NCBI GenBank assembly: GCA_944385575.1
Contig: CALWXT010000007.1
Span: forward strand, 1-42,778
DNA length: 42,778 bases
From: an uncultured Flavonifractor sp.
Lineage (GTDB): Bacteria > Bacillota > Clostridia > Oscillospirales > Oscillospiraceae
Direction of reading: 5' to 3'
Shown here: one piece after another, positions 23,097 through 31,510 of the stretch
How the letters are laid out: each line of letters opens with the position of its first letter
Numbering within the stretch: position 1 is the first letter of the stretch
Translations under genes and position numbers: made by a program
Notes under the pieces: model-generated
Told to the model about the DNA's origin: nothing
Databases searched by the model: none
What the model saw: the letters and a program-made list of their open reading frames with translations, nothing else

Positions 23097-23227
23097 CCCT
23101 CAGCTGGAAGCTGGGGCGGGGTCCGAAGATCCCAAACGCATGACCTGTAAAGAGAGTACGATCCCGCGAAGAACGACGGGAATGATGCCAGAAGGCATAC
23201 CAGGTATTGGTATGCCTTCTTTTTTTG
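23097..23227 (+). ncRNA. structured leader with intrinsic terminator, candidate riboswitch of the lar/nickel operon
   Basis: The ~130-nt leader holds the hairpin CCTCAGC/GCTGGGG (23098-23116), the hairpin GGGGTC-CGAA-GATCCC (23118-23133), a purine-rich segment, and TCCCG/CGGGA (23162-23181) enclosed by GCAT/ATGC (23138-23141 with 23185-23188). It ends in a strong terminator, GAAGGCATACCA/TGGTATGCCTTC with a T-run (23191-23226). ATGCC-AGAA-GGCAT (23185-23198) would disrupt the terminator's left arm, giving an antiterminator. The ligand is unknown; operon content suggests nickel/cobalt or a nickel-pincer intermediate. I could not match it to NiCo, cobalamin, SAM or other known aptamers. Confidence 0.6.
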
Positions 23228-23242
23228 TGAAGGAGCGGTAGG

Positions 23243-23986
23243 ATGACGCTGAAGGAATTTTTTGAGCAGGTGCCCCGGGCGGCGGTGGCCTTCTCCGGCG
23301 GGACGGATTCGGCGCTGGTGCTGTGGGCGGCCAGGCAGTACGGCAGGCAGGTGCGTGCCTACTATGTGCACACGGCCTTCCAGCCCGCCTTTGAGCTGGC
23401 CGACGCCAGACGCCTGGCCTCAGAGCTGGACGTGCCCCTGACGGTGGTGGAGGTGGATGTGCTGGGCGTGCCTGAGGCGGCGGCCAACGGCCCCCGGCGC
23501 TGCTATTACTGCAAGCGGGCGCTGTTCACCGCCCTGTGGCAGGCGGCCCGGGCGGACGGCCACACGGTGCTGCTGGACGGCACCAACGCCTCCGACGACG
23601 CGGGGGACCGGCCGGGCATGCAGGCCCTAAAGGAGCTGGAGGTGCGCTCCCCCCTGCAGGAGTGCGGGCTGACCAAGGACCAGGTGCGGCAGCTGTCCAG
23701 GGAGGCGGGACTGTTCACCTGGGACAAGCCGGCCTACGCCTGCCTGGCCACCCGGGTGCCCACCGGCACCGCCATCACCAGGGAGGCGCTGGAACGGGTA
23801 GAGCGGGGGGAGGACGCCCTGTTCCGGCTGGGCTTCACCGATTTCCGGGTGCGGCTGCTGGGCGACGCCGCCCGCATCCAGGTTCCGGCGGAGCAGATGG
23901 AGCGGGCCGCGGCCCTGCATCAGGAGATCACCCAGGCCCTGGGGGCGGACTTTTCCGCCGTCCTGCTGGACCTGGCGGGGAGGTAA
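23243..23986 (+). CDS. larE: LarE, ATP-dependent sulfur transferase of nickel-pincer cofactor synthesis
   Basis: A 247-aa PP-loop ATPase. SGGTDS (18-23) binds ATP. LarE adenylates the carboxylates of pyridinium-3,5-biscarboxylate mononucleotide and inserts sulfur to make the dithio form. Three cysteines stand out: C87 and C90 (CYYCK) and C167 (YACLATR). In Lactobacillus LarE only the last equivalent is used and is sacrificed; LarE proteins with all three can carry a [4Fe-4S] cluster and act catalytically, so this one is predicted to be of that type. First gene after the leader, 4 nt ahead of larB. Confidence 0.92.
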   Translation: MTLKEFFEQVPRAAVAFSGGTDSALVLWAARQYGRQVRAYYVHTAFQPAFELADARRLASELDVPLTVVEVDVLGVPEAAANGPRRCYYCKRALFTALWQAARADGHTVLLDGTNASDDAGDRPGMQALKELEVRSPLQECGLTKDQVRQLSREAGLFTWDKPAYACLATRVPTGTAITREALERVERGEDALFRLGFTDFRVRLLGDAARIQVPAEQMERAAALHQEITQALGADFSAVLLDLAGR

Positions 23987-23990
23987 GGGA

Positions 23991-24749
23991 ATGGACAACA
24001 AGCATGAGATACTGGAGCTGCTGCGGGCGGTGCAGGCGGGGAAGACCACCCCGGAGAACGCCCTGCTGGAGCTGAAGCAGAAGCCCTTTGAGGATCTTGG
24101 CTACGCCAAGGTGGATTTCCACCGCTCGGTGCGCCAGGGGGCGGCGGAGGTGATCTACGGCGCAGGCAAGACGGCGGAGCAGATCGCCGGCATTGCCGCC
24201 GCCATGGGGGAGCGGGGCTGCCGGAACATCCTCATCACCCGCATGGGGCAGGAGGCCGCCGATGCGGTGGCCCAGTCGGTGCCCCTGGACTACCGGCCCA
24301 TCCCCAAACTGGGCGTGGCCTTCCCCGGGGAGCGGACGGCGCTGGGCCACATCGTGGTGGCTACCGGCGGCACCAGCGACATGCCGGTGGCGGAGGAGGC
24401 CGCCCTTACCGCCGAGATCATGGGAAATAAAGTGACCCGGCTGTACGACGTGGGGGTGGCGGGCCTGCACCGGCTGCTGTCCAATCTGGAGCCCCTTATG
24501 AGCGCCCGGTGCGTCATCGCCGTGGCGGGCATGGAGGGGGCCCTGGCCTCTGTTATCGGCGGCCTGGTGGACTGCCCGGTGGTGGCGGTGCCCACCAGCG
24601 TGGGCTACGGCGCCAGCTTCGGCGGCCTGTCCGCCCTGCTGGCTATGCTCAATTCCTGCGCCTCCGGGTGCAGCGTGGTAAACATCGACAACGGCTTCGG
24701 GGCCGGGTATCTGGCCAGTATGATCAATCAGATGGAGGGTCTGCAATGA
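23991..24749 (+). CDS. larB: LarB, nicotinate adenine dinucleotide carboxylase/hydrolase
   Basis: A 252-aa protein with a C-terminal PurE-like (AIR carboxylase) fold: VATGGTSDMPVAEEAALTAEIMG, DVGVAGLHRLL, VIAVAGMEGALASVIGGLVDCPVVAVPTS and SVGYGASFGGLSALLAMLNSC. LarB carboxylates the pyridinium ring of NaAD and splits the phosphoanhydride, giving the precursor for LarE. Cys223 lies close to where the family has the Cys that forms an adduct with NaAD. The larC ATG overlaps the stop by 4 bp. Confidence 0.93.
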   Translation: MDNKHEILELLRAVQAGKTTPENALLELKQKPFEDLGYAKVDFHRSVRQGAAEVIYGAGKTAEQIAGIAAAMGERGCRNILITRMGQEAADAVAQSVPLDYRPIPKLGVAFPGERTALGHIVVATGGTSDMPVAEEAALTAEIMGNKVTRLYDVGVAGLHRLLSNLEPLMSARCVIAVAGMEGALASVIGGLVDCPVVAVPTSVGYGASFGGLSALLAMLNSCASGCSVVNIDNGFGAGYLASMINQMEGLQ

Positions 24750-26035
24750 AAACGCTTTATATCGAATGTCACATGGGTGCGGCAGGGGACATGCTCATGT
24801 CCGCCCTGTATGAGCTGCTGGAGGACAAGGAGAATTTCCTGAGCACCATGAACGGCCTGGGCCTGCCCGGCGTCCGGCTGGAGGCGGTGCAGGGGGCTTC
24901 CGGCGGGATCGCCGGTACCCACATGAAGGTCACCGTCCACGGCCAGGAGGAGCTGGAGCACGACCACGACCATCCTCATCACGATCATGACCACGACCAC
25001 GACCATCCTCATCACGATCATGACCACGACCATGAGCATCCTCATCACGATCACGACCACGATCATGACCACGAACACCATCACCACCACCACGCCACCC
25101 CCGGCCACATTGCGGAGATCATTGACGGCCTGGATCTGCCGGAGGAAGTAAAGGCCAACGCCCGGGGGGTGTACGACGCCATTGCCCGGGCCGAGGCCAA
25201 GGCCCACGGCTGCCCGGTGGGTGACGTCCACTACCATGAGGTGGGCGCCCTGGACGCGGTGGCCGACGTCACCGGCGTTTGCTACGCCATCTACCTGCTC
25301 AAGCCCGACCGGGTGGTGGTCTCCCCCGTCCATGTGGGCAGCGGCACCGTGAAGTGTGCCCACGGCGTCATGCCGGTGCCCGCGCCGGCCACCGCCAATC
25401 TCCTTGCCGGTGTGCCGGTGTACGGCGGCGAGGTGATGGGGGAGCTGTGCACCCCCACCGGCGCGGCTCTGCTCACCCATTTTGCCCAGTCCTTCGGACC
25501 CATGCCCGCCATGACGGTGGACAAGGTAGGCCGCGGCGCGGGTACCACGGTCTTTGCCGGCCGGGCCAACTGTGTCCGGGCCATCCTGGGCGAGGACGCC
25601 GGCGGCGCCAACGGGGAGATCTGTGAGCTGGTGTGCAACATCGACGACATGACCCCCGAGGCCCTGGCCTTTGCCGCCGCCCGGCTGCTGGAGCTGGGGG
25701 CGCTGGACGTGTACACCGTGCCCGGCACCATGAAGAAGGGCCGGAGCGGCCATGTGCTGACCGTGCTGTGCGAGGTGGAAAAGGAGCGGGAGCTGGCCCG
25801 GGCGGTGCTGGAGCAGACCACCACCAACGGCCTGCGGGTCCGCCGCTGCGCCAAGTATTTTCTCACCCCCGGCGCCGGTACGGCGGAGACCCGGTGGGGC
25901 ACGGTGCGCCTCAAAACCGCTCAGGGCTACGGCATCCGCCATGTGACGGCCGAATATGAGTCCGCGGCGGAGCTGGCCCGGGCCAACGGCCTGCCCATCC
26001 AGACCGTGCTGGAAGACGTGCAGAAGCACCTGTAA
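24746..26035 (+). CDS. larC: LarC, CTP-dependent nickel insertion protein with long His-rich segment
   Basis: A 429-aa protein that inserts Ni into the dithio-pincer nucleotide. The N-terminal MKTLYIECHMGAAGDMLMSAL is the LarC start. Residues ~71-116 are almost wholly His, Asp, Glu and Pro, ending in HHHHHH; this is a nickel store or docking site by inference. Downstream are GDVHYHEVGALDAVADVTG, CTPTGAALL, NIDDMTPEALAFAAARLLE and VYTVPGTMKKGRSGHVLTVLC. In Lactobacillus larC is made by a programmed frameshift from two frames; here both halves lie in one continuous frame. Four-bp overlap with larB. Confidence 0.94.
   Translation: MKTLYIECHMGAAGDMLMSALYELLEDKENFLSTMNGLGLPGVRLEAVQGASGGIAGTHMKVTVHGQEELEHDHDHPHHDHDHDHDHPHHDHDHDHEHPHHDHDHDHDHEHHHHHHATPGHIAEIIDGLDLPEEVKANARGVYDAIARAEAKAHGCPVGDVHYHEVGALDAVADVTGVCYAIYLLKPDRVVVSPVHVGSGTVKCAHGVMPVPAPATANLLAGVPVYGGEVMGELCTPTGAALLTHFAQSFGPMPAMTVDKVGRGAGTTVFAGRANCVRAILGEDAGGANGEICELVCNIDDMTPEALAFAAARLLELGALDVYTVPGTMKKGRSGHVLTVLCEVEKERELARAVLEQTTTNGLRVRRCAKYFLTPGAGTAETRWGTVRLKTAQGYGIRHVTAEYESAAELARANGLPIQTVLEDVQKHL
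24957..25094 (+). repeat. 33-bp in-frame tandem repeat encoding the LarC His-rich segment
   Basis: CATCCTCATCACGAT begins at 24971, 25004 and 25037, a period of 33 bp (11 codons). The copies differ at a few synonymous or His/Glu positions, and the tract ends in a run of His codons. Such a tract can change length by slippage. Confidence 0.85.
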
Positions 26036-26051
26036 AGAGAGAGGAGCATCC

Positions 26052-27623
26052 ATGAAGCGCATTCTTGCCCTGACCCTTTCCGCCCTGCTGGCCCTGGGCC
26101 TGTTTACCGGCTGCGGCGGCGATCCTGCGCCCACTCCAACGACCCCGGCCGCCGACAGAGACAGCGTGGTCATCGCCATGGGCACCACCTCCGAGCCGGA
26201 GGCGGGCTTCGACCCGGCCTACGGCTGGGGCGCCGGGGAGCACGTCCATGAGCCTTTGATCCAGTCCACCCTGACGGTGACCAACACCGACCTGACCATC
26301 GGCTACGACCTGGCCACCGACGTACAGGCCAGCGAGGACGGCCTGACCTGGACGGTAAAAATCCGGGACGACGTGAAATTTACCGACGGGGAGCCCCTGA
26401 AGGCCTCCGACGTGGCCTTTACCTACAACACGGTGAAGGAAGCCAGCTCGGTGAACGACTTCACCATGCTGGACCATGCCGAGGCCGTGGACGACACCAC
26501 CGTGGTCTTCCACATGGCCACGCCCTTCTCCATCTGGCCCTATACCATGGCCATCGTGGGCATCGTGCCCGAACACGCCTATGACCCCGCTACCTACGGC
26601 GCCAATCCCATCGGCTCCGGCCGGTACATCCTGAAGCAGTGGGACCGGGGACAGCAGGTGATTCTGGAGGCCAACCCGGACTACTACGGTGAGGCGCCCC
26701 AGATGAAGCAGGTGACCATCCTCTTTATGGAGGAGGACGCCGCCTTCCTGGCGGTGCAGGCCGGCCAGGTGGATCTGGCCTACACCTCCGCCACCTATTC
26801 CGACCAGAGCCCCAGCGGCTACACCCTGGCCTCCTATCAGAGCGTGGACAACCGGGGCTTCAACCTGCCGGTGATCGAGGGCACCCTCACCGGGGACGTG
26901 CTGGTGCGCCGGGCCATCAACATCGGCATCGACCGCCAGGAGATGATCGACAATGTGCTCAGCGGCTACGGTACCCCCGCCTACAGCGTGTGCGACCAGC
27001 TGCCCTGGTACAATCCGGCCTCGGAGGTGTCCTATGATCCCGAAGGTGCCGCCGCCCTGCTGGATCAGGCGGGCTGGGTCATGGGAGCCGACGGCGTCCG
27101 GGAGAAGGACGGAGTCAAGGCGGAGCTGAATCTGCTCTATCCCACCAGCGACCCGGTGCGGCAGGCCCTGTGCGCCGACTTCGGCAACCAGCTGGGGGAG
27201 CTGGGCATTTCCTGCACCATCGAGGGCGTGGGCTGGGACACCGCCTACGACCGGGCCCAGACCGAGCCGCTGATTTGGGGTTGGGGCGCCCATACCCCCA
27301 TGGAGCTGTACAACATCTATCACACCATCGGGGACACCGGCACCGCCCGGTACTCCCCCTATGCCAATTCCGCTGTGGACGCCTATATGGATGAGGCCCT
27401 GGCCTGCTCGGATCTGGAGGCGTCCTACGAGCTGTGGCAGAAGGCCCAGTGGGACGACCAGACCGGCGTCACCCAGGACGGAGACATCCCCTGGGTGTGG
27501 CTGGTGAATGTGGATCACCTGTACTGGGTGCGGGAGGGCCTCCAGGTGGCCGAGCAGAAGATCCACCCCCACGGCCACGGCTGGTCCATCGTCAACAATG
27601 TGGATCAGTGGAGCTGGAACTGA
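26052..27623 (+). CDS. nickel/peptide ABC transporter substrate-binding lipoprotein (NikA/OppA family)
   Basis: A 523-aa exported lipoprotein. The signal peptide ends in a lipobox (LFTGC, Cys at ~22) and is followed by a Pro/Thr linker. The SBP_bac_5 fold is marked by EPLIQSTLTVTN, LTWTVKIRDDVKFTDGEPLKASDVAF, NPIGSGRYILKQWDRGQQVILEANPDYYG and RRAINIGIDRQEMI. Members bind peptides or nickel complexes. The position directly after larC and the C-terminal IHPHGHGW argue for nickel, possibly chelated; peptide specificity cannot be excluded. RBS GAGAGGAG. The permease gene starts 27 nt after its stop. Confidence 0.88.
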   Translation: MKRILALTLSALLALGLFTGCGGDPAPTPTTPAADRDSVVIAMGTTSEPEAGFDPAYGWGAGEHVHEPLIQSTLTVTNTDLTIGYDLATDVQASEDGLTWTVKIRDDVKFTDGEPLKASDVAFTYNTVKEASSVNDFTMLDHAEAVDDTTVVFHMATPFSIWPYTMAIVGIVPEHAYDPATYGANPIGSGRYILKQWDRGQQVILEANPDYYGEAPQMKQVTILFMEEDAAFLAVQAGQVDLAYTSATYSDQSPSGYTLASYQSVDNRGFNLPVIEGTLTGDVLVRRAINIGIDRQEMIDNVLSGYGTPAYSVCDQLPWYNPASEVSYDPEGAAALLDQAGWVMGADGVREKDGVKAELNLLYPTSDPVRQALCADFGNQLGELGISCTIEGVGWDTAYDRAQTEPLIWGWGAHTPMELYNIYHTIGDTGTARYSPYANSAVDAYMDEALACSDLEASYELWQKAQWDDQTGVTQDGDIPWVWLVNVDHLYWVREGLQVAEQKIHPHGHGWSIVNNVDQWSWN

Positions 27624-27649
27624 TATTCCACCGGAAAGAAGGAATCTTC

Positions 27650-28642
27650 TTGAAACACCGCCTGATCTTCACAGGCAAAAAGCTCATCCGCATGGCCCTG
27701 CTGCTGCTGGGCGTCAGTCTGGCGGCCTTCCTGCTCATGTCCGCCTCGCCCCTTGATCCCCTGCAGACCAATGTGGGTCAGGCGGCGCTGGGCACCATGA
27801 GCCAGGAGCAGATCGCCAAGCTGGAGGAATACTGGGGGGTCAACGACCCGCCGCTTCAGCGCTATCTGGGCTGGCTGGGTGACTTTGTGCGGGGGGATAT
27901 GGGCACCTCCCTGCTCTACCGTCAGCCGGTGAGCCAGGTCATTGGCCAGCGCCTGCAAAATTCCCTGTGGCTGATGGCCTTTGCCTGGGTGTTTTCCGGG
28001 CTGCTGGGCCTCACCCTGGGCATACTGGCCGGGGCCAGCCGGGAGAGCTGGGGCGACAAGCTCATCCGCGGCTGGTGCCTGCTCATCTCCAGCACCCCCA
28101 CCTTCTGGCTGGCGCTGGTGCTGCTCATCGTATTCGCCGTGTGGCTGGGGGTGCTGCCCAGCGGCCTGTCGGTGCCCATCGGCGTGGATGCCGCCAGCGT
28201 CACGCTGGGGGACCGGCTTTACCACGCCATCCTGCCCGCCCTCACCCTCAGCATCACCGGGGTGGCCAATATCGCCCTCCACACCCGGGAGAAGATGATC
28301 GACATTCTGGAATCCGACTACGTCCTGTTCGCCCGGGCCAGAGGGGAGTCCAAAACCTCCATCATCCTCCGCCACGGCCTGCGCAATGTGGCCCTTCCCG
28401 CCATCACCCTGCAATTTGCCTCCATCAGTGAGATTTTCGGCGGCTCGGTGCTGGTGGAGCAGGTGTTTTCCTATCCCGGCCTGGGCCAGACCGCCGTCAA
28501 TGCGGGCCTGGGCAGCGACCTGCCCCTGCTGCTGGGCATCACGGTGGTGAGCGCCGCCATCGTCTTCGGCGGCAACCTCATTGCCGACCTGCTCTACGGC
28601 GTGGTGGACCCCAAGATCAGAAGGGGGGCGGCCAGGGCATGA
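27650..28642 (+). CDS. nickel/peptide ABC transporter permease (NikB-like)
   Basis: A 330-aa permease with about six transmembrane helices. It has an N-terminal helix (MALLLLGVSLAAFLLM), GVNDPPLQRYLGWLGDFVRGDMGTSL typical of the DppB/NikB group, and an EAA loop region (YVLFARARGESKTSIILRHGLRNVALP). The likely start is TTG 27650 with AAGAAGGA ~7 nt upstream; no ATG or GTG fits. This rare start may reduce its translation. The stop overlaps the next ATG by 4 bp. Confidence 0.87.
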   Translation: MKHRLIFTGKKLIRMALLLLGVSLAAFLLMSASPLDPLQTNVGQAALGTMSQEQIAKLEEYWGVNDPPLQRYLGWLGDFVRGDMGTSLLYRQPVSQVIGQRLQNSLWLMAFAWVFSGLLGLTLGILAGASRESWGDKLIRGWCLLISSTPTFWLALVLLIVFAVWLGVLPSGLSVPIGVDAASVTLGDRLYHAILPALTLSITGVANIALHTREKMIDILESDYVLFARARGESKTSIILRHGLRNVALPAITLQFASISEIFGGSVLVEQVFSYPGLGQTAVNAGLGSDLPLLLGITVVSAAIVFGGNLIADLLYGVVDPKIRRGAARA

Positions 28643-29463
28643 AATCCTTCAACCGCAGGCAGCGGGCCCTGGCTCTGCTGCTCTTTGCCCTCATTCTGCT
28701 GTGCGCCGTGACGGCGGCGGGCATCGTCCTGTCCGACCAGGCCATGGTCACCGACTTTTCCCGCAAAAACCTGGCCCCCTGTACCCAGTTCCTGTTCGGC
28801 ACCGACTGGATGGGGCGGGATATGTTCTCCCGGACGCTGACCGGCCTCTCCCTCAGCATCCGGATCGGCCTGCTCACCGCCGCCGTCAGCGCCGTCATCG
28901 CCCTGCTGCTGGGCTCGGCTTCCGCCCTGCTGGGCGGCTGGGCGGACAGCGTCATCTCCTGGCTCATCGACCTGGTGATGGGGATTCCCCACATCCTGCT
29001 GGTCATGCTCATCTCTCTGGCCTTCGGTAAGGGCTTTACCGGTGTGGTGGCGGGGGTGGCCCTCAGCCACTGGACCTCTCTGGCCCGGGTGGTGCGCAGC
29101 GAGGTGCTCCAGATCAAGGGCGCGCCCTATGTGCTGGCGGCGGGCAAGCTGGGCCTGTCCCGGGGCGCCATCCTCCGCCGCCACATGATCCCACACCTGC
29201 TGCCCCAGTTCCTCACCGGCCTGGTGCTCCTGTTCCCCCACGCCATCCTCCACGAGGCCAGCGTCACCTTCCTGGGCTTCGGCCTGCCGCCGGAGCAGCC
29301 CGCCATCGGTGTGATCCTGTCGGAGAGCATGAGCTACCTCACCACCGGCAAGTGGTGGCTGGCGGTGTTCCCCGGCCTGGCCCTGGTGGGCGTGGTGCTG
29401 CTGTTCGCCCTGCTGGGGGATCAGCTGCGCCGCCTGCTGGACCCGGCCAGCGTCCACGAATAG
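28639..29463 (+). CDS. nickel/peptide ABC transporter permease (NikC-like)
   Basis: A 274-aa permease partner with about six helices: an N-terminal helix (LALLLFALILLCAVTAAGIVL), FLFGTDWMGRDMFSRTLTGLSLSIRIGLL (DppC/NikC signature) and the EAA loop YVLAAGKLGLSRGAILRRHMIPHLLP. It forms the membrane channel with the preceding permease. Overlaps it by 4 bp and lies 11 nt before the first ATPase gene. Confidence 0.9.
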   Translation: MKSFNRRQRALALLLFALILLCAVTAAGIVLSDQAMVTDFSRKNLAPCTQFLFGTDWMGRDMFSRTLTGLSLSIRIGLLTAAVSAVIALLLGSASALLGGWADSVISWLIDLVMGIPHILLVMLISLAFGKGFTGVVAGVALSHWTSLARVVRSEVLQIKGAPYVLAAGKLGLSRGAILRRHMIPHLLPQFLTGLVLLFPHAILHEASVTFLGFGLPPEQPAIGVILSESMSYLTTGKWWLAVFPGLALVGVVLLFALLGDQLRRLLDPASVHE

Positions 29464-29474
29464 GAGGGATGGAA

Positions 29475-30407
29475 ATGGAACCTGTTTTGGAAGTGAAGGA
29501 CCTGTCCATCTCCTTCACCCAGTATCAGGGCGGCACCCGGCGCCGGGAGCTGCCGGTGATCCGGAACCTGTCCCTCACCGTGGAGGCGGGCCAGGTGGCG
29601 GCGGTGGTGGGCTCCAGTGGCTCGGGCAAGAGCCTGCTGGCCCACGGCATCCTGGGCATCCTGCCCTACAACAGCCATATGGAGGGGGAGCTGCGCTACA
29701 AGGGCCAGCCCCTTACTCCCAAACGCTCGGAAGCACTCCGGGGGCGTGAGATCGTGCTGGTGCCCCAGGGGGTGACCTACCTGGACCCGCTGATGAAGGT
29801 GGGTCCCCAGCTCCGGGGCGGCCGCCGGGACGCCCAGGCCAAGGCCCGCAGCCGGGCGGTGCTGGAGCGGTACGGCCTGGGCGCCGAGACGGAGGAGCTT
29901 TATCCCTTTGAGCTGTCCGGCGGCATGGCCCGCCGGGTCCTCATCGCCACCGCCGCCGCCCAGTCCCCCGGCCTGCTCATCGCCGACGAGCCCACCCCCG
30001 GCCTGGACGCCCGGGCGGCGGGGCGCATCCTGGGCCATTTTCGGGAGATCGCCGACCAGGGGGCGGGGGTGCTCCTCATCACCCACGACCTGGAGCTGGC
30101 CCTCACCATCGCCGACAAGGTGGCGGTATTCTACGCCGGTGAGACGGTGGAGGAGGCCAACGCCTCCGACTTCTCCGCCGGGCGGCTGCGCCACCCCTAC
30201 ACCAACGCCCTGTGGAACGCCCTGCCGCAGAACGGCTTTACCCCCATCCCGGGGGCCCAGCCCTGGCCGGGGGAGGAGGGGAGCGGCTGTCCCTTCGCGC
30301 CCCGGTGTCCGCGCCGGACAGAGGCCTGCGTCGGTGAGATCCCGGTGCGGAGCGTGAACGGCGGCCGTGTCCGCTGCCTGTACCCGGAAGGAGGGGAGAG
30401 GCCATGA
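29475..30407 (+). CDS. nickel/peptide ABC transporter ATPase (NikD-like)
   Basis: A 310-aa ATPase. Walker A GSSGSGKS, Q-loop VPQGVTYLDPL, signature LSGGMARRVLIA, Walker B GLLIADEPTPGLD and H-loop LITHDLELAL are all intact. The C-terminal extension CPFAPRCPRRTEAC is the usual oligopeptide/nickel-transporter tail with clustered Cys. Start 29475 is preferred because AGGAGG lies 7 nt upstream; ATG 29469 abuts it. Overlaps the next gene by 4 bp. Confidence 0.88.
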   Translation: MEPVLEVKDLSISFTQYQGGTRRRELPVIRNLSLTVEAGQVAAVVGSSGSGKSLLAHGILGILPYNSHMEGELRYKGQPLTPKRSEALRGREIVLVPQGVTYLDPLMKVGPQLRGGRRDAQAKARSRAVLERYGLGAETEELYPFELSGGMARRVLIATAAAQSPGLLIADEPTPGLDARAAGRILGHFREIADQGAGVLLITHDLELALTIADKVAVFYAGETVEEANASDFSAGRLRHPYTNALWNALPQNGFTPIPGAQPWPGEEGSGCPFAPRCPRRTEACVGEIPVRSVNGGRVRCLYPEGGERP

Positions 30408-31000
30408 GCCTGGAAGGAAGAAACCTGACCTTCGGCTACCGCAAGAAGGGCAGGGTGCTGGATCAGATCTCCCTCACCCTGGAGCCCGGTGAGCGGTTGG
30501 GCCTGGCCGGGCCCAGCGGCCGGGGAAAGACAACTTTATGTAAACTGCTGGCCGGATACGAGCGGCCGGGCGGGGGCGAGGTCCTGCTGGACGGCAGGCC
30601 GCTGGACGCATACCGTGGCCTGTGCCCGGTGCAGATGATCTGGCAGCACCCGGAGACAGCGGTGGACCCCCTGCTGAAGCTGAAGGATTCGGTGTCCGAG
30701 GCCGGGCCGGTGGGGGAGGAGCTGCTGGAGGCCCTTCACATCCAGCCCGGCTGGCTGGAACGCTACCCCGCCGAGCTCTCCGGCGGAGAGTTGCAGCGCT
30801 TCTGCATCGCCCGGGCCCTGGCTCCCGGGGTAAAGTACCTGCTGTGCGACGAGATCACCGCCATGCTGGACCCCATCACCCAGGCCCAGATCTGGAACGT
30901 GCTGCTGGCCCAGGCGGAGGAGCGGCAGCTGGGCTTGCTCATTGTCAGCCACGATTCCGCCCTCCTGGAGCGGCTGTGTACCCGCATCCAGCGCCTGTAA
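30404..31000 (+). CDS. nickel/peptide ABC transporter ATPase (NikE-like, short)
   Basis: A 198-aa ATPase with Walker A GPSGRGKTT, Q-loop MIWQHPETAVDPL, signature LSGGELQRFCIARAL, Walker B YLLCDEITAMLD and H-loop IVSHDSALL. It ends soon after the nucleotide-binding core, lacking the ~60-120-aa tail of long DppF-like partners; NikE proteins are often compact. It completes a five-gene importer. The next promoter begins 4 nt after its stop. Confidence 0.88.
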   Translation: MSLEGRNLTFGYRKKGRVLDQISLTLEPGERLGLAGPSGRGKTTLCKLLAGYERPGGGEVLLDGRPLDAYRGLCPVQMIWQHPETAVDPLLKLKDSVSEAGPVGEELLEALHIQPGWLERYPAELSGGELQRFCIARALAPGVKYLLCDEITAMLDPITQAQIWNVLLAQAEERQLGLLIVSHDSALLERLCTRIQRL

Positions 31001-31004
31001 GGAC

Positions 31005-31065
31005 TTGACACGGATTCTGTTTTTTCATATAATTGATATACAAACTATTTGTATATCAATTATAT
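31005..31065 (+). promoter_or_regulatory. promoter and palindromic operator of the MarR gene
   Basis: Promoter TTGACA (31005-31010), 17 nt, TATAAT (31028-31033). A perfect inverted repeat with 18-bp arms (31027-31044 and 31048-31065) and a 3-nt centre covers the -10 and start region. MarR binding there would block RNA polymerase, implying negative autoregulation. Confidence 0.8.
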
Positions 31066-31075
31066 GGAGGAAACC

Positions 31076-31510
31076 ATGGATCAAAGCTTTCACTATCTGC
31101 TCATGGCGGCCCAGGGGATGTTCCAGCGGGCGGTCATGGCGGAGCTGAGCCAGGCGGGGCTGACGGCGGGCCAGCCCAAGGTACTGGATTATCTGGGGCT
31201 CCACGACGGGAGCATGCAGAAGCACATCGCGGCGGGATGCCAGATCGACCCGGCCACCCTCACCGGCCTGCTGAGCCGGATGGAGGAGAAGGGGCTCATT
31301 GAGCGCCGCAGCCGGGACGGCGACCGCCGCTCTCTCTATGTCTACCTGACGGCGGAGGGCTGGGAGAAGCAGAAGCTGGTCCGCTCCGTGCTGGAACGGA
31401 TGGAGACACAGCTGCTGGACAGCCTGGGGGAGGACCGGAGCGCCGCTCTGGTGGAGGGGCTGACCCAGGTCTGCCTCACCCTGGCGGAAGACAGGGAGGC
31501 CCTGCAATGA
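31076..31510 (+). CDS. MarR family transcriptional regulator
   Basis: A 144-aa winged-helix regulator. The HTH lies at ~33-80 (GLTAGQPKVLDYL, HIAAGCQIDPATLTGLLSRMEEKGLI), the wing is RRSRDGDRRSLYVYLT, and terminal dimerisation helices follow. ATG 31076 has ATGGAGGAAA upstream. The 39-bp palindrome over its promoter marks autorepression. It overlaps the YczE-like gene by 4 bp and likely controls it. Effector unknown. Confidence 0.9.
   Translation: MDQSFHYLLMAAQGMFQRAVMAELSQAGLTAGQPKVLDYLGLHDGSMQKHIAAGCQIDPATLTGLLSRMEEKGLIERRSRDGDRRSLYVYLTAEGWEKQKLVRSVLERMETQLLDSLGEDRSAALVEGLTQVCLTLAEDREALQ

Noticed and set aside
23097..23227. NiCo, cobalamin, SAM or guanidine riboswitch
   Set aside because: None of the conserved core sequences I know for these classes is visible; left as an unassigned candidate leader.
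24957..25094. Short tandem repeats that could suggest a CRISPR array
   Set aside because: The repeats are contiguous, in frame and encode a His/Asp tract inside larC; there are no spacers or cas genes.
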